A stretch of 64,000 nucleotides of DNA from HGM04593 sp045660825 (GTDB taxonomy: Bacteria > Bacteroidota > Bacteroidia > Bacteroidales > Bacteroidaceae). The translations under genes were made by a program, and so were the position numbers. The notes beneath the pieces were generated by a model. The model was not told where the DNA came from and did not search any database. It saw only the letters and a list, made by a program, of their open reading frames with translations. Numbering within the stretch: position 1 is the first letter of the stretch; each line of letters opens with the position of its first letter. This document shows, in pieces, positions 1 through 8,542 of this stretch. Location: positions 1 to 64,000 of the forward strand of contig JAZREN010000053.1 in the NCBI GenBank assembly GCA_045660825.1, written 5' to 3'.

Positions 1-1
1 G

Positions 2-1066
2 CAGGATGAGATACGTGCCGAGGTTATTGCCCTGCAGAATATGGGACATAAACGCCTTGCCCTTGAAGCCGGTGAACATCCTTTGATGAATCCCATTGAA
101 TATATCCTTGAGAGCATAAAGACTATCTACGGCATAAAGCACAGGAACGGAGCAATTCGTCGAGTGAATGTGAACATCGCGGCAACAACTGTGGAGAACT
201 ACCGCCGTCTGCGCGATGCCGGCATTGGTACATACATACTTTTCCAAGAGACATACAACAAGGCAAACTATGAGGCATTGCACCCCACAGGGCCAAAGAA
301 AGATTATGCATGGCACACCGAGGCTATGGACCGCGCAATGCAGGGTGGCATAGATGATGTGGGCATTGGAGTGCTCTTTGGACTTGAGACCTTTCGTTAT
401 GATTTTGTCGGTCTTCTCATGCATGCCGAGCATCTTGAAGCAACATATGGCGTTGGACCGCACACCATCAGCGTGCCGCGCCTGTGCAAGGCCGATGATG
501 TTGACACCGCCGATTTCGAGAATGCCGTACCCAACGATATCTTCTACAAGATTGTTGCCATAATACGCATATCGGTGCCATATACAGGAATGATTATATC
601 TACTCGCGAGAGTGCCAAGAGCCGCGAGCGCCTGCTTGAGCTCGGTATCTCACAAATAAGTGGCGGCTCACGTACCAGCGTTGGTGGTTATGTTACTGAG
701 GAGAGGCCCGACGAGAACTCCGCGCAGTTCGATATTGCCGACCACCGTGCACTCGACGAGGTGGTGGATTGGTTGCTCACGCTCAACCACATCCCCAGTT
801 TCTGCACTGCCTGCTACCGCGAAGGCCGCACCGGTGACCGCTTTATGACACTGCTGAAGAACGGCCAGATATCCAACTGCTGCCTTCCTAACGCGCTTTT
901 GACATTGAAGGAGTACATACGCGACTATGCATCGCCTGCAACACGCACCAAGGGCGAGGCAATGATAAAACGCCTGCTTGCAGATGTTCCCAATGAACGC
1001 GCCCGCGCAAAAGCTGCAGAGTATTTGGAACGCATAGACAACGGCGAAAGGGATTTCAGGTTTTAG
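2..1066 (+). CDS. hydG: [FeFe]-hydrogenase maturase HydG (2-iminoacetate synthase), 5' end outside window
   Basis: Radical-SAM tyrosine lyase that makes the CO and CN- ligands of the hydrogenase H-cluster. The frame is open back to base 2, so the gene starts upstream of the window and its N-terminal radical-SAM CX3CX2C motif is not visible. The family-diagnostic C-terminal cluster site CX2CX22C is complete: it begins with CTAC (Cys codons at 803 and 812) and the third ligand is the second Cys of the CC pair (codon 881). The C-terminus is intact. hydF follows 73 bp downstream on the same strand, as in many Bacteroidales hydEGF clusters; hydE would be expected further upstream. Hydrogenase structural genes are not in the window. 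Confidence 0.95.
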   Translation, partial: QDEIRAEVIALQNMGHKRLALEAGEHPLMNPIEYILESIKTIYGIKHRNGAIRRVNVNIAATTVENYRRLRDAGIGTYILFQETYNKANYEALHPTGPKKDYAWHTEAMDRAMQGGIDDVGIGVLFGLETFRYDFVGLLMHAEHLEATYGVGPHTISVPRLCKADDVDTADFENAVPNDIFYKIVAIIRISVPYTGMIISTRESAKSRERLLELGISQISGGSRTSVGGYVTEERPDENSAQFDIADHRALDEVVDWLLTLNHIPSFCTACYREGRTGDRFMTLLKNGQISNCCLPNALLTLKEYIRDYASPATRTKGEAMIKRLLADVPNERARAKAAEYLERIDNGERDFRF

Positions 1067-1139
1067 TGATTGCTGTAAATGAATTTTTATCAATTTTGTG
1101 TGTTTTTCATAGTAATAGATTCTATTTGAAAATATTTTT

Positions 1140-2327
1140 ATGACCTCAGTTGCTCGTTCTAACCGTTACCATATAGCCATATTCGGCCGTAGGAATGCCG
1201 GCAAGTCCTCGCTTGTGAATTGCATTGCGGGGCAGGCGGTTTCAATTGTTTCCGATGTTGCGGGAACAACCACCGATACTGTGTGGAAGAGTATTGAACT
1301 GCCGGGGGTGGGTGCGGCTGTGATTGCCGACACTGCCGGGTTTGACGATGCCGGTGAACTTGGCGCTATGCGCGTTGACGCGGCGCGCAGGGTGCTTGCA
1401 CGTGCCGATGTAGCCATTCTTCTGCTCGGTGAATATGACGGTGATGCCTCGCTCGAGAAGGAGTGGCTTGCTCAGATTCGCGAACAGCAGTTGCCGCTGG
1501 TTCTTGTTGCCGGCAAATGTGACAAGGAGGGCAGTGCAGAGCGCGTGACCGCATGGCAAAAGGAGTTGTGCGGTGATGTCATTCCTTTCTCGGCTGTGAC
1601 AGGCGAGGGGCGCGACGCGTTGCTTGCACGTATTGCATGGCTGTATGTCCAGGACGATAACCTTGACGATATAACACATTCATTGGTAAAGTCCGGTGAT
1701 GTTGTGGTGCTTGTGATGCCGCAGGATGCTTCGGCTCCCAAGGGGCGCATAATACAGCCGCAAGTGCAGACACTGCGTAATTTACTCGACAAGCATTGCA
1801 TACCGCTTTGCTGCGTTCCCGAGGAGTTACCGCATCTTTTGGAGTCATTGGTAGCTCCACCTCAGCTTATAATAACCGATTCGCAGGTGTTTGCCATGGT
1901 TGAGAAACTCACACCATCCGAAACCAAATTGACATCCTTTTCAGTGCTAATGGCACGTCACAAAGGTGACATTGATGCGTTCCGCAGTGGGGCAAAGGTT
2001 TTGCTTGCCTTGCCACCTACAGCACGTGTGCTCATTGCCGAGGCGTGTAGCCATATACCGCAGAACGAGCATATAGGGCGCGTGAAACTGCCGCGTCTGC
2101 TACGTAGCAAGTTGGGCGATGGATTGCAGATTGATGTTGTTGGCGGCAACGATTTCCCCGATGACCTTGTGGGGTATGATATTGTTATTCATTGCGGCTC
2201 GTGCATGTTCAACCGTCGTACGGTTCTCTCGCGTGTGCGTCAGGCCAAGGCACAAGGTGTTCCCATAACGAATTATGGCATTGCGATTGCTGCACTTAGT
2301 GGGATATTGGATAGAGTGGTATTATAA
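1140..2327 (+). CDS. hydF: [FeFe]-hydrogenase maturation GTPase HydF
   Basis: GTPase scaffold on which the 2Fe subcluster is assembled before transfer to the hydrogenase. The 395-residue protein has an N-terminal GTPase domain with P-loop GRRNAGKSS (residues 16-24), an effector-region AGTTTD (41-46) and switch II DTAGF (64-68). A dimerisation region follows, then a C-terminal cluster-binding domain. The cluster ligands fit the HydF pattern CxH...HCxxC: C303/H305, then H351, C352 and C355, with 45 residues between H305 and H351. It lies directly after hydG, and a strong stem-loop begins at its stop codon. Together they indicate that the organism makes an active [FeFe] hydrogenase. Confidence 0.95.
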   Translation: MTSVARSNRYHIAIFGRRNAGKSSLVNCIAGQAVSIVSDVAGTTTDTVWKSIELPGVGAAVIADTAGFDDAGELGAMRVDAARRVLARADVAILLLGEYDGDASLEKEWLAQIREQQLPLVLVAGKCDKEGSAERVTAWQKELCGDVIPFSAVTGEGRDALLARIAWLYVQDDNLDDITHSLVKSGDVVVLVMPQDASAPKGRIIQPQVQTLRNLLDKHCIPLCCVPEELPHLLESLVAPPQLIITDSQVFAMVEKLTPSETKLTSFSVLMARHKGDIDAFRSGAKVLLALPPTARVLIAEACSHIPQNEHIGRVKLPRLLRSKLGDGLQIDVVGGNDFPDDLVGYDIVIHCGSCMFNRRTVLSRVRQAKAQGVPITNYGIAIAALSGILDRVVL

Positions 2328-2363
2328 AGCAAATGTCCGGCTGTAGCGCCGGACATTTGCTTT
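2326..2363. terminator. Bidirectional intrinsic terminator between hydF and the outer-membrane barrel gene
   Basis: Perfect 16-bp stem (AAAGCAAATGTCCGGC and its complement) around a 6-nt loop. It is flanked by A-run and T-run so it can act on both converging transcripts, hydF from the left and the five-gene minus-strand operon from the right. Confidence 0.85.
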
Positions 2364-2382
2364 ATATGTGGAATATATTCTT

Positions 2383-3810
2383 TTAGAACAGGAATCCGGT
2401 GTTGATGTAGAATGCACCGTTGCCGTCCTGTTTCTGTATTACAGGATCCTTGCTGAACTTGCTTACCGGCAAGCCATACTCGAATGCAACGATGAAGTTC
2501 TGGTTCATGATGAAACGCAAACCTCCACCTACTGTTATGTGTGGGCGGTCGTTTTTGAGACCCTGTGCCATGTATGCATCGTACTCTGAGCGGTACTGAT
2601 CATCGCCACGGAACGACATGTCGTAGTTGCGTGTAACCATAGCACCGTCGCTGAAGATGTTGAGACCGAAGGCGATGTTCTGCTTCCAGAGGCTGAAACG
2701 CACGAAACGCCAACGCAGTTCAATGTTGTATGATGCCATGTCAAGGCCCTGTACGCGATTACGCATCATTCCTCGTGTGGTGCGGTAACCACCCATACCC
2801 TCGCGGTCGTATGTCGAGCCCATTGTGGTGATGAACGGAAGCATGTAGTATGGTGTGCTGTTGCCGATGGCGCCCTCATAGTTGAGACGATAGGCAAAGG
2901 TGAGGACGTCGTTCTTCACGATGGGTACGTAGTGGCGGAATGTAGCCGAGTAGCGGTAGTAGGGGTGTGTCGTGCCCAGGAACTTTGGAGCAAGTGTTGC
3001 GTGTACCTCGGCCCAAATACCTTTTGAAGGTGCATTCTCCTTGTCTCGTGTGTCGTAGAGCAATCCAAGGCGGATGGCGCTGCTTATGCCGCCCCAAGCC
3101 TCGTCGTCAGAGATGATGCCCCAATCGCGGTAAAGGTCGAATATTGTACGCTCTGTCTCGGGGTACATCTTGTTCTCGTCCTTGCCCTTGTTGATTTTCT
3201 CAAGGTTCAAGGCATGGTTGTTCTTCTTGTAGCCGGCATTTACGTAGTTGAAGTGGTAGCCGACTTCCCAAAAGAACTTGTTGTTCCATATGTTGCCGGT
3301 GAAGTCGGTCTTGAAGTTGAAGTTAAGACGGTTCATTCGGTACTTTGGAGTATACAGGAAGTCGTTCTCGTTGTTCTTTCCTGCTGCAATCCTTTCGTGG
3401 TCATAGTATGACATATAACCGTTGAAACCATAAAAGTCCATGGCCTTGTCATTGGTGAGGTTTGCTGTTGCAGCCCAACGCACACCGGGGATGAGGAACT
3501 TGTTGTCGTAGTTGATGACGAACAGCTGTGAACCTTTGGTGAAGAACGATGCCTCAAGATAGAGCTTCTGTCGTGTGTTGGGGTACTCGCTACCGTCGCC
3601 AAAGTCAAAGATGTTAAGCAGTGCACCTAACTGCAGACCTTTGTCGGCATCAAAAGCTACAACCGGCAGTGGACCAAAATTGAATCCTTGCTTTACAATC
3701 TCTTTCTTCTTGACGTCTGCGGTGTCTGCAGCTGTTTCATTGGCATTACCTGCAAAGAGGCTGGTAGATGCGAGCGCTGCGCACAATAGTGTGGTAATGT
3801 ATTTTTTCAT
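2383..3810 (-). CDS. BamA/TamA-like outer-membrane beta-barrel protein (surface antigen D15 type)
   Basis: The 475-residue protein has a signal peptide (MKK..., hydrophobic core, cleavage near LFAGNA), a short linker, and then a long stretch of alternating aromatic and polar strands typical of a porin-sized barrel. It ends in the aromatic residue F (NTGFLF), as outer-membrane barrels do. Repeated glycine-rich turns and the segment GGGLRFIMNQNFIVAFEYG fit the Omp85/D15 C-terminal domain, but no POTRA domains are visible, so it is a barrel-only member. It is the last gene of the minus-strand operon, 40 bp after the acyltransferase gene. A role in export or uptake of a lipid handled by the operon is inference only. 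Confidence 0.75.
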   Translation of the reverse strand: MKKYITTLLCAALASTSLFAGNANETAADTADVKKKEIVKQGFNFGPLPVVAFDADKGLQLGALLNIFDFGDGSEYPNTRQKLYLEASFFTKGSQLFVINYDNKFLIPGVRWAATANLTNDKAMDFYGFNGYMSYYDHERIAAGKNNENDFLYTPKYRMNRLNFNFKTDFTGNIWNNKFFWEVGYHFNYVNAGYKKNNHALNLEKINKGKDENKMYPETERTIFDLYRDWGIISDDEAWGGISSAIRLGLLYDTRDKENAPSKGIWAEVHATLAPKFLGTTHPYYRYSATFRHYVPIVKNDVLTFAYRLNYEGAIGNSTPYYMLPFITTMGSTYDREGMGGYRTTRGMMRNRVQGLDMASYNIELRWRFVRFSLWKQNIAFGLNIFSDGAMVTRNYDMSFRGDDQYRSEYDAYMAQGLKNDRPHITVGGGLRFIMNQNFIVAFEYGLPVSKFSKDPVIQKQDGNGAFYINTGFLF

Positions 3811-3850
3811 AATAGTGTTTGTGTCTTTTTGGAACCTGTTTGAATTTCTA

Positions 3851-5152
3851 CTAGAAGAATTTCCTTATTTCGTCATATTTTGCTTGCAACGTTTTATTGC
3901 ATGAGAACTTCAAGTCCGATGCAACCATACGCATTGCCCTGAAAGTGTCATGTGTAACGGCATTCACAGGTAACAGTGCAACTACAAATGCTATAGCCCA
4001 GATATAAGGCAGGAATACGAATGCCAATACTGTATATGTGATGAACAGTAGTGGCCACAAAAGCAACTTGATGACGCAACGTACCGAGTTGAGGAATGCT
4101 TTGTCCTTGAACTTGCCCTCCAATGCGCGGCACAAAAGGGTGACGGGCGAGGTGCAGACTGTTGCAAAGAGTGTATAGGGCAGTGTAACGAGCAACAGTA
4201 ACACTCTTGCAGCCTGTGTAAAGAAACCACGTGGTTTGGCAACCGATTTAAGGCTGATGCGTTTTTTATTGCGCAGTTCTGCGGCTTCGTTACCAAGTGT
4301 AATGAGCTTCTCGGCAACCTCGGGGTTCTCCTGTTGCAATGTCTCAATCTGCTCGGCTGTCTTCTGGTTCAGGCTGACCAATGGATTGGCATCGCTTTTG
4401 CCGCTTTTCTTGAGCTGCTCGCTGTACATTGCCGCGCAAATCTCTTTCTTGGCATCGTACTGCTCGTTGTTGGGAATAAAGTGTATATTCTCTCTCATGC
4501 GTGCAGTGAGCAACTCGCGCATAAGGTTTATCTGCTCGGGAGCGCTCTTGTCGCTATGTTCAGCAATGAACTCGCCAACATTGATTGGGTTGCCGAACTG
4601 CACACGTGCCGATGAACGGAAACGGAAGAAATTGCCGTATCTTATACCAATGGGTACAATGTACAACGGTTTGTCACCAAGCAGTTCCTTCGCCTGCAGC
4701 GCAATGCGGAATATACCCTTTGAAAGTGGGAGCATGGAGTGCTTTGCCTGGTGTGTGCCTTCGGGGAAGATACACAAGGGTACCTTGTCCTTCAGTACAT
4801 CGGCTGCAGTTTCAATGGTCTTGTTGTTCTTCTTTACCTCTTCTATACCGTCGCGCATGCGCATGATTGGCATCATCTTGCAGAACTTGAGGATATTTGC
4901 AATCTTGGGGTTTCTGAAGATGTCGGCACGTGCAATGAACACCTTTGGCTTGTAATCCATAGCAAGTAGTACTAATGCATCCATGAGTGTGCCGGTGTGG
5001 TTGGGCGCGAAGATTACTGCTGCATCTTTGGGGATGCGTTCTGTGCCTACGTACTTTATGTCGCGGTACGATGTCCTGATTGCAACATTTACAAGTACGT
5101 GCAGGAAATTGTACATTCTGCTTTTGTCCTGCAGTTTCTTTCTTTTGCTCAT
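3851..5152 (-). CDS. PlsC-like 1-acyl-glycerol-3-phosphate acyltransferase family protein
   Basis: Membrane-associated acyltransferase. The catalytic motif appears as NHTGTLMD (residues 51-58); the spacing His-x5-Asp is one residue longer than the classical Hx4D. The substrate-binding motif FPEGTH follows at 129-134. After the 250-residue catalytic domain come a charged helical segment and a C-terminal part with hydrophobic stretches (about 315-400) that probably anchor the protein in the inner membrane. With 433 residues it is much longer than a typical PlsC (about 240). It begins 3 bp after the transporter gene stop, so it is cotranscribed. The acyl acceptor cannot be read from sequence: lysophosphatidate, ornithine or glycine lipids are all possible. 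Confidence 0.8.
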   Translation of the reverse strand: MSKRKKLQDKSRMYNFLHVLVNVAIRTSYRDIKYVGTERIPKDAAVIFAPNHTGTLMDALVLLAMDYKPKVFIARADIFRNPKIANILKFCKMMPIMRMRDGIEEVKKNNKTIETAADVLKDKVPLCIFPEGTHQAKHSMLPLSKGIFRIALQAKELLGDKPLYIVPIGIRYGNFFRFRSSARVQFGNPINVGEFIAEHSDKSAPEQINLMRELLTARMRENIHFIPNNEQYDAKKEICAAMYSEQLKKSGKSDANPLVSLNQKTAEQIETLQQENPEVAEKLITLGNEAAELRNKKRISLKSVAKPRGFFTQAARVLLLLVTLPYTLFATVCTSPVTLLCRALEGKFKDKAFLNSVRCVIKLLLWPLLFITYTVLAFVFLPYIWAIAFVVALLPVNAVTHDTFRAMRMVASDLKFSCNKTLQAKYDEIRKFF

Positions 5153-5155
5153 CTT

Positions 5156-6118
5156 TTATTCTTTTGAACGACGGAAGAACTGTGAAATTGTTAATCCCGA
5201 GATGATGTGCCATATGCCCCACAATGCGGCAACGATTACCATACCACCGTTACTCTTCCACTGTGTGGGGTCGAAGATTGCGGGGTTGAACAGCAGAGCC
5301 AATGCAAGGCCCGAGTTCTGTATACCGATTTCAATGGCCAATGTGCGGCAGTCTTTTGTGGGCAACTGGGCTAGCTTGCCGCCATAGAAGCCTGTGCCAA
5401 GTGCGGTGAGGTTGTGGATGACAACAATAACCAGTGCACTGAGGATGGCTGCATATACCTCCCAACGCTGCTCAAAGCCCGAGAGTACCTGTGTCATTGA
5501 CACAACTACCATGGCTACGAAACAGATGATTGAGAGTATCTGTGATGGCTTGATGATTTTCTTTGACAATTTGGGGAAGTAGTGTGAGCAAAGCAATCCG
5601 AGCACGATGGGGAATCCAAGAATGAGGATAATCTGCGAGAGCATCTCCGAGAATGGGATGTCGAGTGTGGGGATGTCGTTCCTGATTGCTGCAAACTTGC
5701 AGTAGTGTGTTCCCCAGAACCAGAAGTTCAGCGGTGTGATGATTGAGGCAAAGAGGGTGGTGATGGCTGTCATTGACACTGAAAGCTCTACATTACCCTT
5801 TGAAAGTGAAGAGAGGAAGTTTGAAACGTTACCTCCCGGGCACGATGCCACAAGAATCATACCCAATGCAACCATAGTGGTGATGATGGGGTTGAGTGCA
5901 ATTGTCAGCAGGCATGTGAGTGCCGGCAAACCGAACCACTGCAACAGCAGTCCAAGGATTACTGACTTTGGCTTCTTGAGAATACTCTTGAAAGTTGATA
6001 CTCTGATGCTTAATGCAACGCCAAACATTACAAAGGCTAGTATAAGGTTTACAACAACCATTTCTCCTGAACCTAAATTGATGTTTAGTGTGTCAAGACT
6101 TAGTAAATGTTCTTTCAT
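5156..6118 (-). CDS. BASS (bile acid:sodium symporter) family transporter
   Basis: A 320-residue integral membrane protein with nine to ten hydrophobic segments. The family signature is present as ASCPGGNVSN, the unwound-helix motif that lines the Na+/substrate site, with a second conserved region ...IEIGIQNSGLALAL in the later half. Characterised BASS members carry bile acids, pantoate, pyruvate or other organic anions with sodium, so the substrate is open. It sits between an aldehyde dehydrogenase (45 bp) and an acyltransferase (3 bp) in one operon, which suggests an organic acid or lipid-like anion made or used by those enzymes. Confidence 0.85.
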   Translation of the reverse strand: MKEHLLSLDTLNINLGSGEMVVVNLILAFVMFGVALSIRVSTFKSILKKPKSVILGLLLQWFGLPALTCLLTIALNPIITTMVALGMILVASCPGGNVSNFLSSLSKGNVELSVSMTAITTLFASIITPLNFWFWGTHYCKFAAIRNDIPTLDIPFSEMLSQIILILGFPIVLGLLCSHYFPKLSKKIIKPSQILSIICFVAMVVVSMTQVLSGFEQRWEVYAAILSALVIVVIHNLTALGTGFYGGKLAQLPTKDCRTLAIEIGIQNSGLALALLFNPAIFDPTQWKSNGGMVIVAALWGIWHIISGLTISQFFRRSKE

Positions 6119-6163
6119 ATAATAGAATTTAAATGTTTGTGTCTTTTATCTATTTGTCTCTGT

Positions 6164-7546
6164 TTAAAGCAATTTTTTTACCAGTCCGAACATCTTGTAG
6201 GGCATGTAGCGGAATGGTAAGTCAAGCCATGTGGGAGTGGTTACTACCGAACGCTGGTGCGAGAATGCATCGAAGCTGAGCTTTCCGTGGTAGTGTCCCA
6301 TGCCCGAGTTGCCCACGCCACCGAACGGAATGTTCTCGTTGGCAATGTGCATGATGGTGTCGTTGATGCACGAACCACCGGCCGATGTGGTGCGTATTAC
6401 CTCATTGCCCTTCTTTACATTGCCAAAGTAATAGAGTGCAAGCGGTTTTTCCCTTCCGTTGATGAATTTGATGGCCTCGTCAATGTTGTCGAACGGCATC
6501 ATTGGCAGTATGGGGCCGAAAATCTCCTCCTGCATCACTGGTGCTGTGGGTTGCACGTCGGCAAGCAATGTGGGTTCAATGTAACGCTCGGCAGCATTCG
6601 CTGTGCCACCATATACAACCTTTCCATCCTTTAAATAACTAGCCACACGCTCAAAGGCATTGTCGTTTACCAGGCGTACGAAATGACGGCTTGCTCTGAT
6701 ATCCTTGCCGTGCAGGCGCTTCAAAGCCTTGCCGAACTCTTTAATGAATTCCTCGCGGCGGCTGTTGTGGATGAGCAGATAGTCGGGGGCAATGCAGGTC
6801 TGGCCGGCATTGAGCGTCTTTCCCCATGCAATGCGGCGTGCCGCAATCTTTATGTCGGCATCGGCATCTACAATGCAGGGGCTTTTGCCGCCAAGCTCCA
6901 GCACCACAGGGGTGAGGTTCTTTGCTGCAGCTGCCATCACCTTTTTGCCAAGTGAGGGGCTACCGGTGAAGAATATGATGTCGAAGCGTTCATCGAGCAA
7001 TGCCGCGTTGACTTCGCGGTTGCCCTGAACGACTGCAACATATTTCTTGTCAAAAGTTTCGGAAATCATTTCCCCGATTACGCGTGATACGTTTGGAACG
7101 TAGGGGGATGGTTTGAGAATTGCTGTACAGCCTGCCGAAATGGCACCCACTAATGGGTTGAGCAACAGCTGTACGGGGTAGTTCCATGGTGAAATGATGA
7201 GGGCGGCGCCCAAAGGCTCGCTCACAATGCGGCTACGCGATGGCATCATCTTTAGCGGGGTGCATGCACGGCGTGTGCGCATCCAGCTGTGCAGGTGCTT
7301 GATGTGGTTCTTTACCTCGCCGGCAACAATGCTCAACTCGGTGAGGATTGCCTCCTGTGCCGACTTGTGAAGGTCGCTCCAGAGGGCATCGCACAGCGGC
7401 TTCTCCCATTTGAGGAGTGCTGCCTGCAGTTTCTTGAGTTGTTCCTTGCGGAACTTGTACTCCAAAGTCTCGTTTGTGGCAAAGTATTCGCGCTGTGCTG
7501 CAACAATGCTCTTTATATCGTTTATAGGAGTGTTTTCAATACTCAT
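6164..7546 (-). CDS. NAD(P)-dependent aldehyde dehydrogenase, class 3 / fatty-aldehyde type
   Basis: The 460-residue protein oxidises an aldehyde to a carboxylate. Visible motifs are PWNYP (120-124), the catalytic base region LELGGKSP with E217, and the nucleophile in NAGQTCIAP (C251). Its length and the missing N-terminal extension place it in the ALDH3 group (fatty-aldehyde and aromatic-aldehyde dehydrogenases). The C-terminus reads WLDLPFRYMPYKMFGLVKKLL in consecutive segments, a hydrophobic basic tail like that of membrane-associated ALDH3 enzymes. It starts 3 bp after the stop of an SDR alcohol dehydrogenase, so the two probably form consecutive steps: alcohol to aldehyde, aldehyde to acid. 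Confidence 0.88.
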   Translation of the reverse strand: MSIENTPINDIKSIVAAQREYFATNETLEYKFRKEQLKKLQAALLKWEKPLCDALWSDLHKSAQEAILTELSIVAGEVKNHIKHLHSWMRTRRACTPLKMMPSRSRIVSEPLGAALIISPWNYPVQLLLNPLVGAISAGCTAILKPSPYVPNVSRVIGEMISETFDKKYVAVVQGNREVNAALLDERFDIIFFTGSPSLGKKVMAAAAKNLTPVVLELGGKSPCIVDADADIKIAARRIAWGKTLNAGQTCIAPDYLLIHNSRREEFIKEFGKALKRLHGKDIRASRHFVRLVNDNAFERVASYLKDGKVVYGGTANAAERYIEPTLLADVQPTAPVMQEEIFGPILPMMPFDNIDEAIKFINGREKPLALYYFGNVKKGNEVIRTTSAGGSCINDTIMHIANENIPFGGVGNSGMGHYHGKLSFDAFSHQRSVVTTPTWLDLPFRYMPYKMFGLVKKLL

Positions 7547-7549
7547 ATT

Positions 7550-8365
7550 TTACTTTTTTTGACGACCGGTAAAGTGGTCCATTGCGTGGAAGATTCCAAC
7601 AACTTCGCCAAAGATATAATCAAAAATTGAAGTAGGCAACAAAGCTTGGCAAAAACGTATGAAATGATAGCCGAAAGGTATGCCTTTAAAGTTCCTGTTG
7701 CGCTCAATGGCGTTGATAATTTTCTTTGATGTGGGTTCTGGCTTCAAGATTGGGAAGATACGTGACTTCACACCGTCGAACATTCCCGTGTTGATGAAGT
7801 AGGGGGCAATGGTGGTGAAACGCACCTTGCTCTTCATCTGCTTCAGCTCAATACGTACGCTGTCACTCCAACCTATTATTGCCCATTTGCTTGCCGCGTA
7901 GACCGACATGCGCGGGTTGGAAATCATACCCGCAGCCGATGCAATGTTGCAGATGTGGCCGTGGTTGCGCTCAATCATTCCGGGCAGGAACTGCTGTGCA
8001 ATTACCATCGGTGCCGTTGCGTTTATGTTCATGGTGCGCTCAATGTCGCGGATGCTCTGCTTGTCGAAAGTGTCGTTGTTGGCAACAATGCCGGCGTTGT
8101 TTATTACAATGTCAATGTTGCCGCACTCCTTTTCGGTCAGTGCTGCAATCTCCTGAACCAAGCGGCTGTCCGACACGTCTACTTTGTAGCCCTTTACGTT
8201 GCCCATTTTGCTGTATTCCTCTATGGTGCTTGCAATGCTTGCTTCGTTGATGTCCCATATGATAAGACATTTTGCACCTCTCTCCAACGCTATGCGTCCC
8301 ATGATGCGTCCTATGCCCGATGCACCACCGGTGATGAGCACGTTGTTGCCTTTGATTTTGGTCAT
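7550..8365 (-). CDS. Short-chain dehydrogenase/reductase, SDR16C (retinol dehydrogenase 10 / RDHE2)-like
   Basis: A 271-residue classical-fold SDR with cofactor motif TGGASGIG (12-19), NNAG (89-92), Ser143 and the YxxxK pair Y156/K160. The acidic residue at the end of strand 2 (IIWDIN) favours NAD(H). The C-terminus is unusual for a bacterial SDR: after the catalytic core comes a hydrophobic segment ending GIFHAMDHFTGRQKK, which resembles the tail of the animal SDR16C enzymes (RDH10, epidermal retinol dehydrogenase 2) that act on retinol and long-chain hydrophobic alcohols at membranes. This similarity is from memory, not from a search. It is the first gene of the five-gene operon. A hydroxysteroid dehydrogenase role is an alternative. 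Confidence 0.85.
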   Translation of the reverse strand: MTKIKGNNVLITGGASGIGRIMGRIALERGAKCLIIWDINEASIASTIEEYSKMGNVKGYKVDVSDSRLVQEIAALTEKECGNIDIVINNAGIVANNDTFDKQSIRDIERTMNINATAPMVIAQQFLPGMIERNHGHICNIASAAGMISNPRMSVYAASKWAIIGWSDSVRIELKQMKSKVRFTTIAPYFINTGMFDGVKSRIFPILKPEPTSKKIINAIERNRNFKGIPFGYHFIRFCQALLPTSIFDYIFGEVVGIFHAMDHFTGRQKK

Positions 8366-8414
8366 AATTTTATTTTTTTAGTGTAAATTTTGTACTTTTA
8401 TTCTTTTTGGCGTG

Positions 8415-8422
8415 CAAAATTA
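8415..8422 (-). promoter_or_regulatory. -7 element upstream of the SDR operon
   Basis: On the minus strand the box reads TAATTTTG, an exact match to the Bacteroidetes TAnnTTTG consensus, 50 bp before the SDR start. No clear TTTG -33 box lies at the expected distance. The rest of the 177-bp gap to the MscS gene is AT-rich and holds nothing else I can name. Confidence 0.5.
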
Positions 8423-8542
8423 GTATAAAAAGTACTAAGGAAATTGTTCATTTTCTGCGCAATTGATGTCATTTTTGTGCAATTAGTGTTAAAGAAATGC
8501 TGTGTTGAAATGTTTTAACCAATTGTTGGTGTTTTTGTGCGT

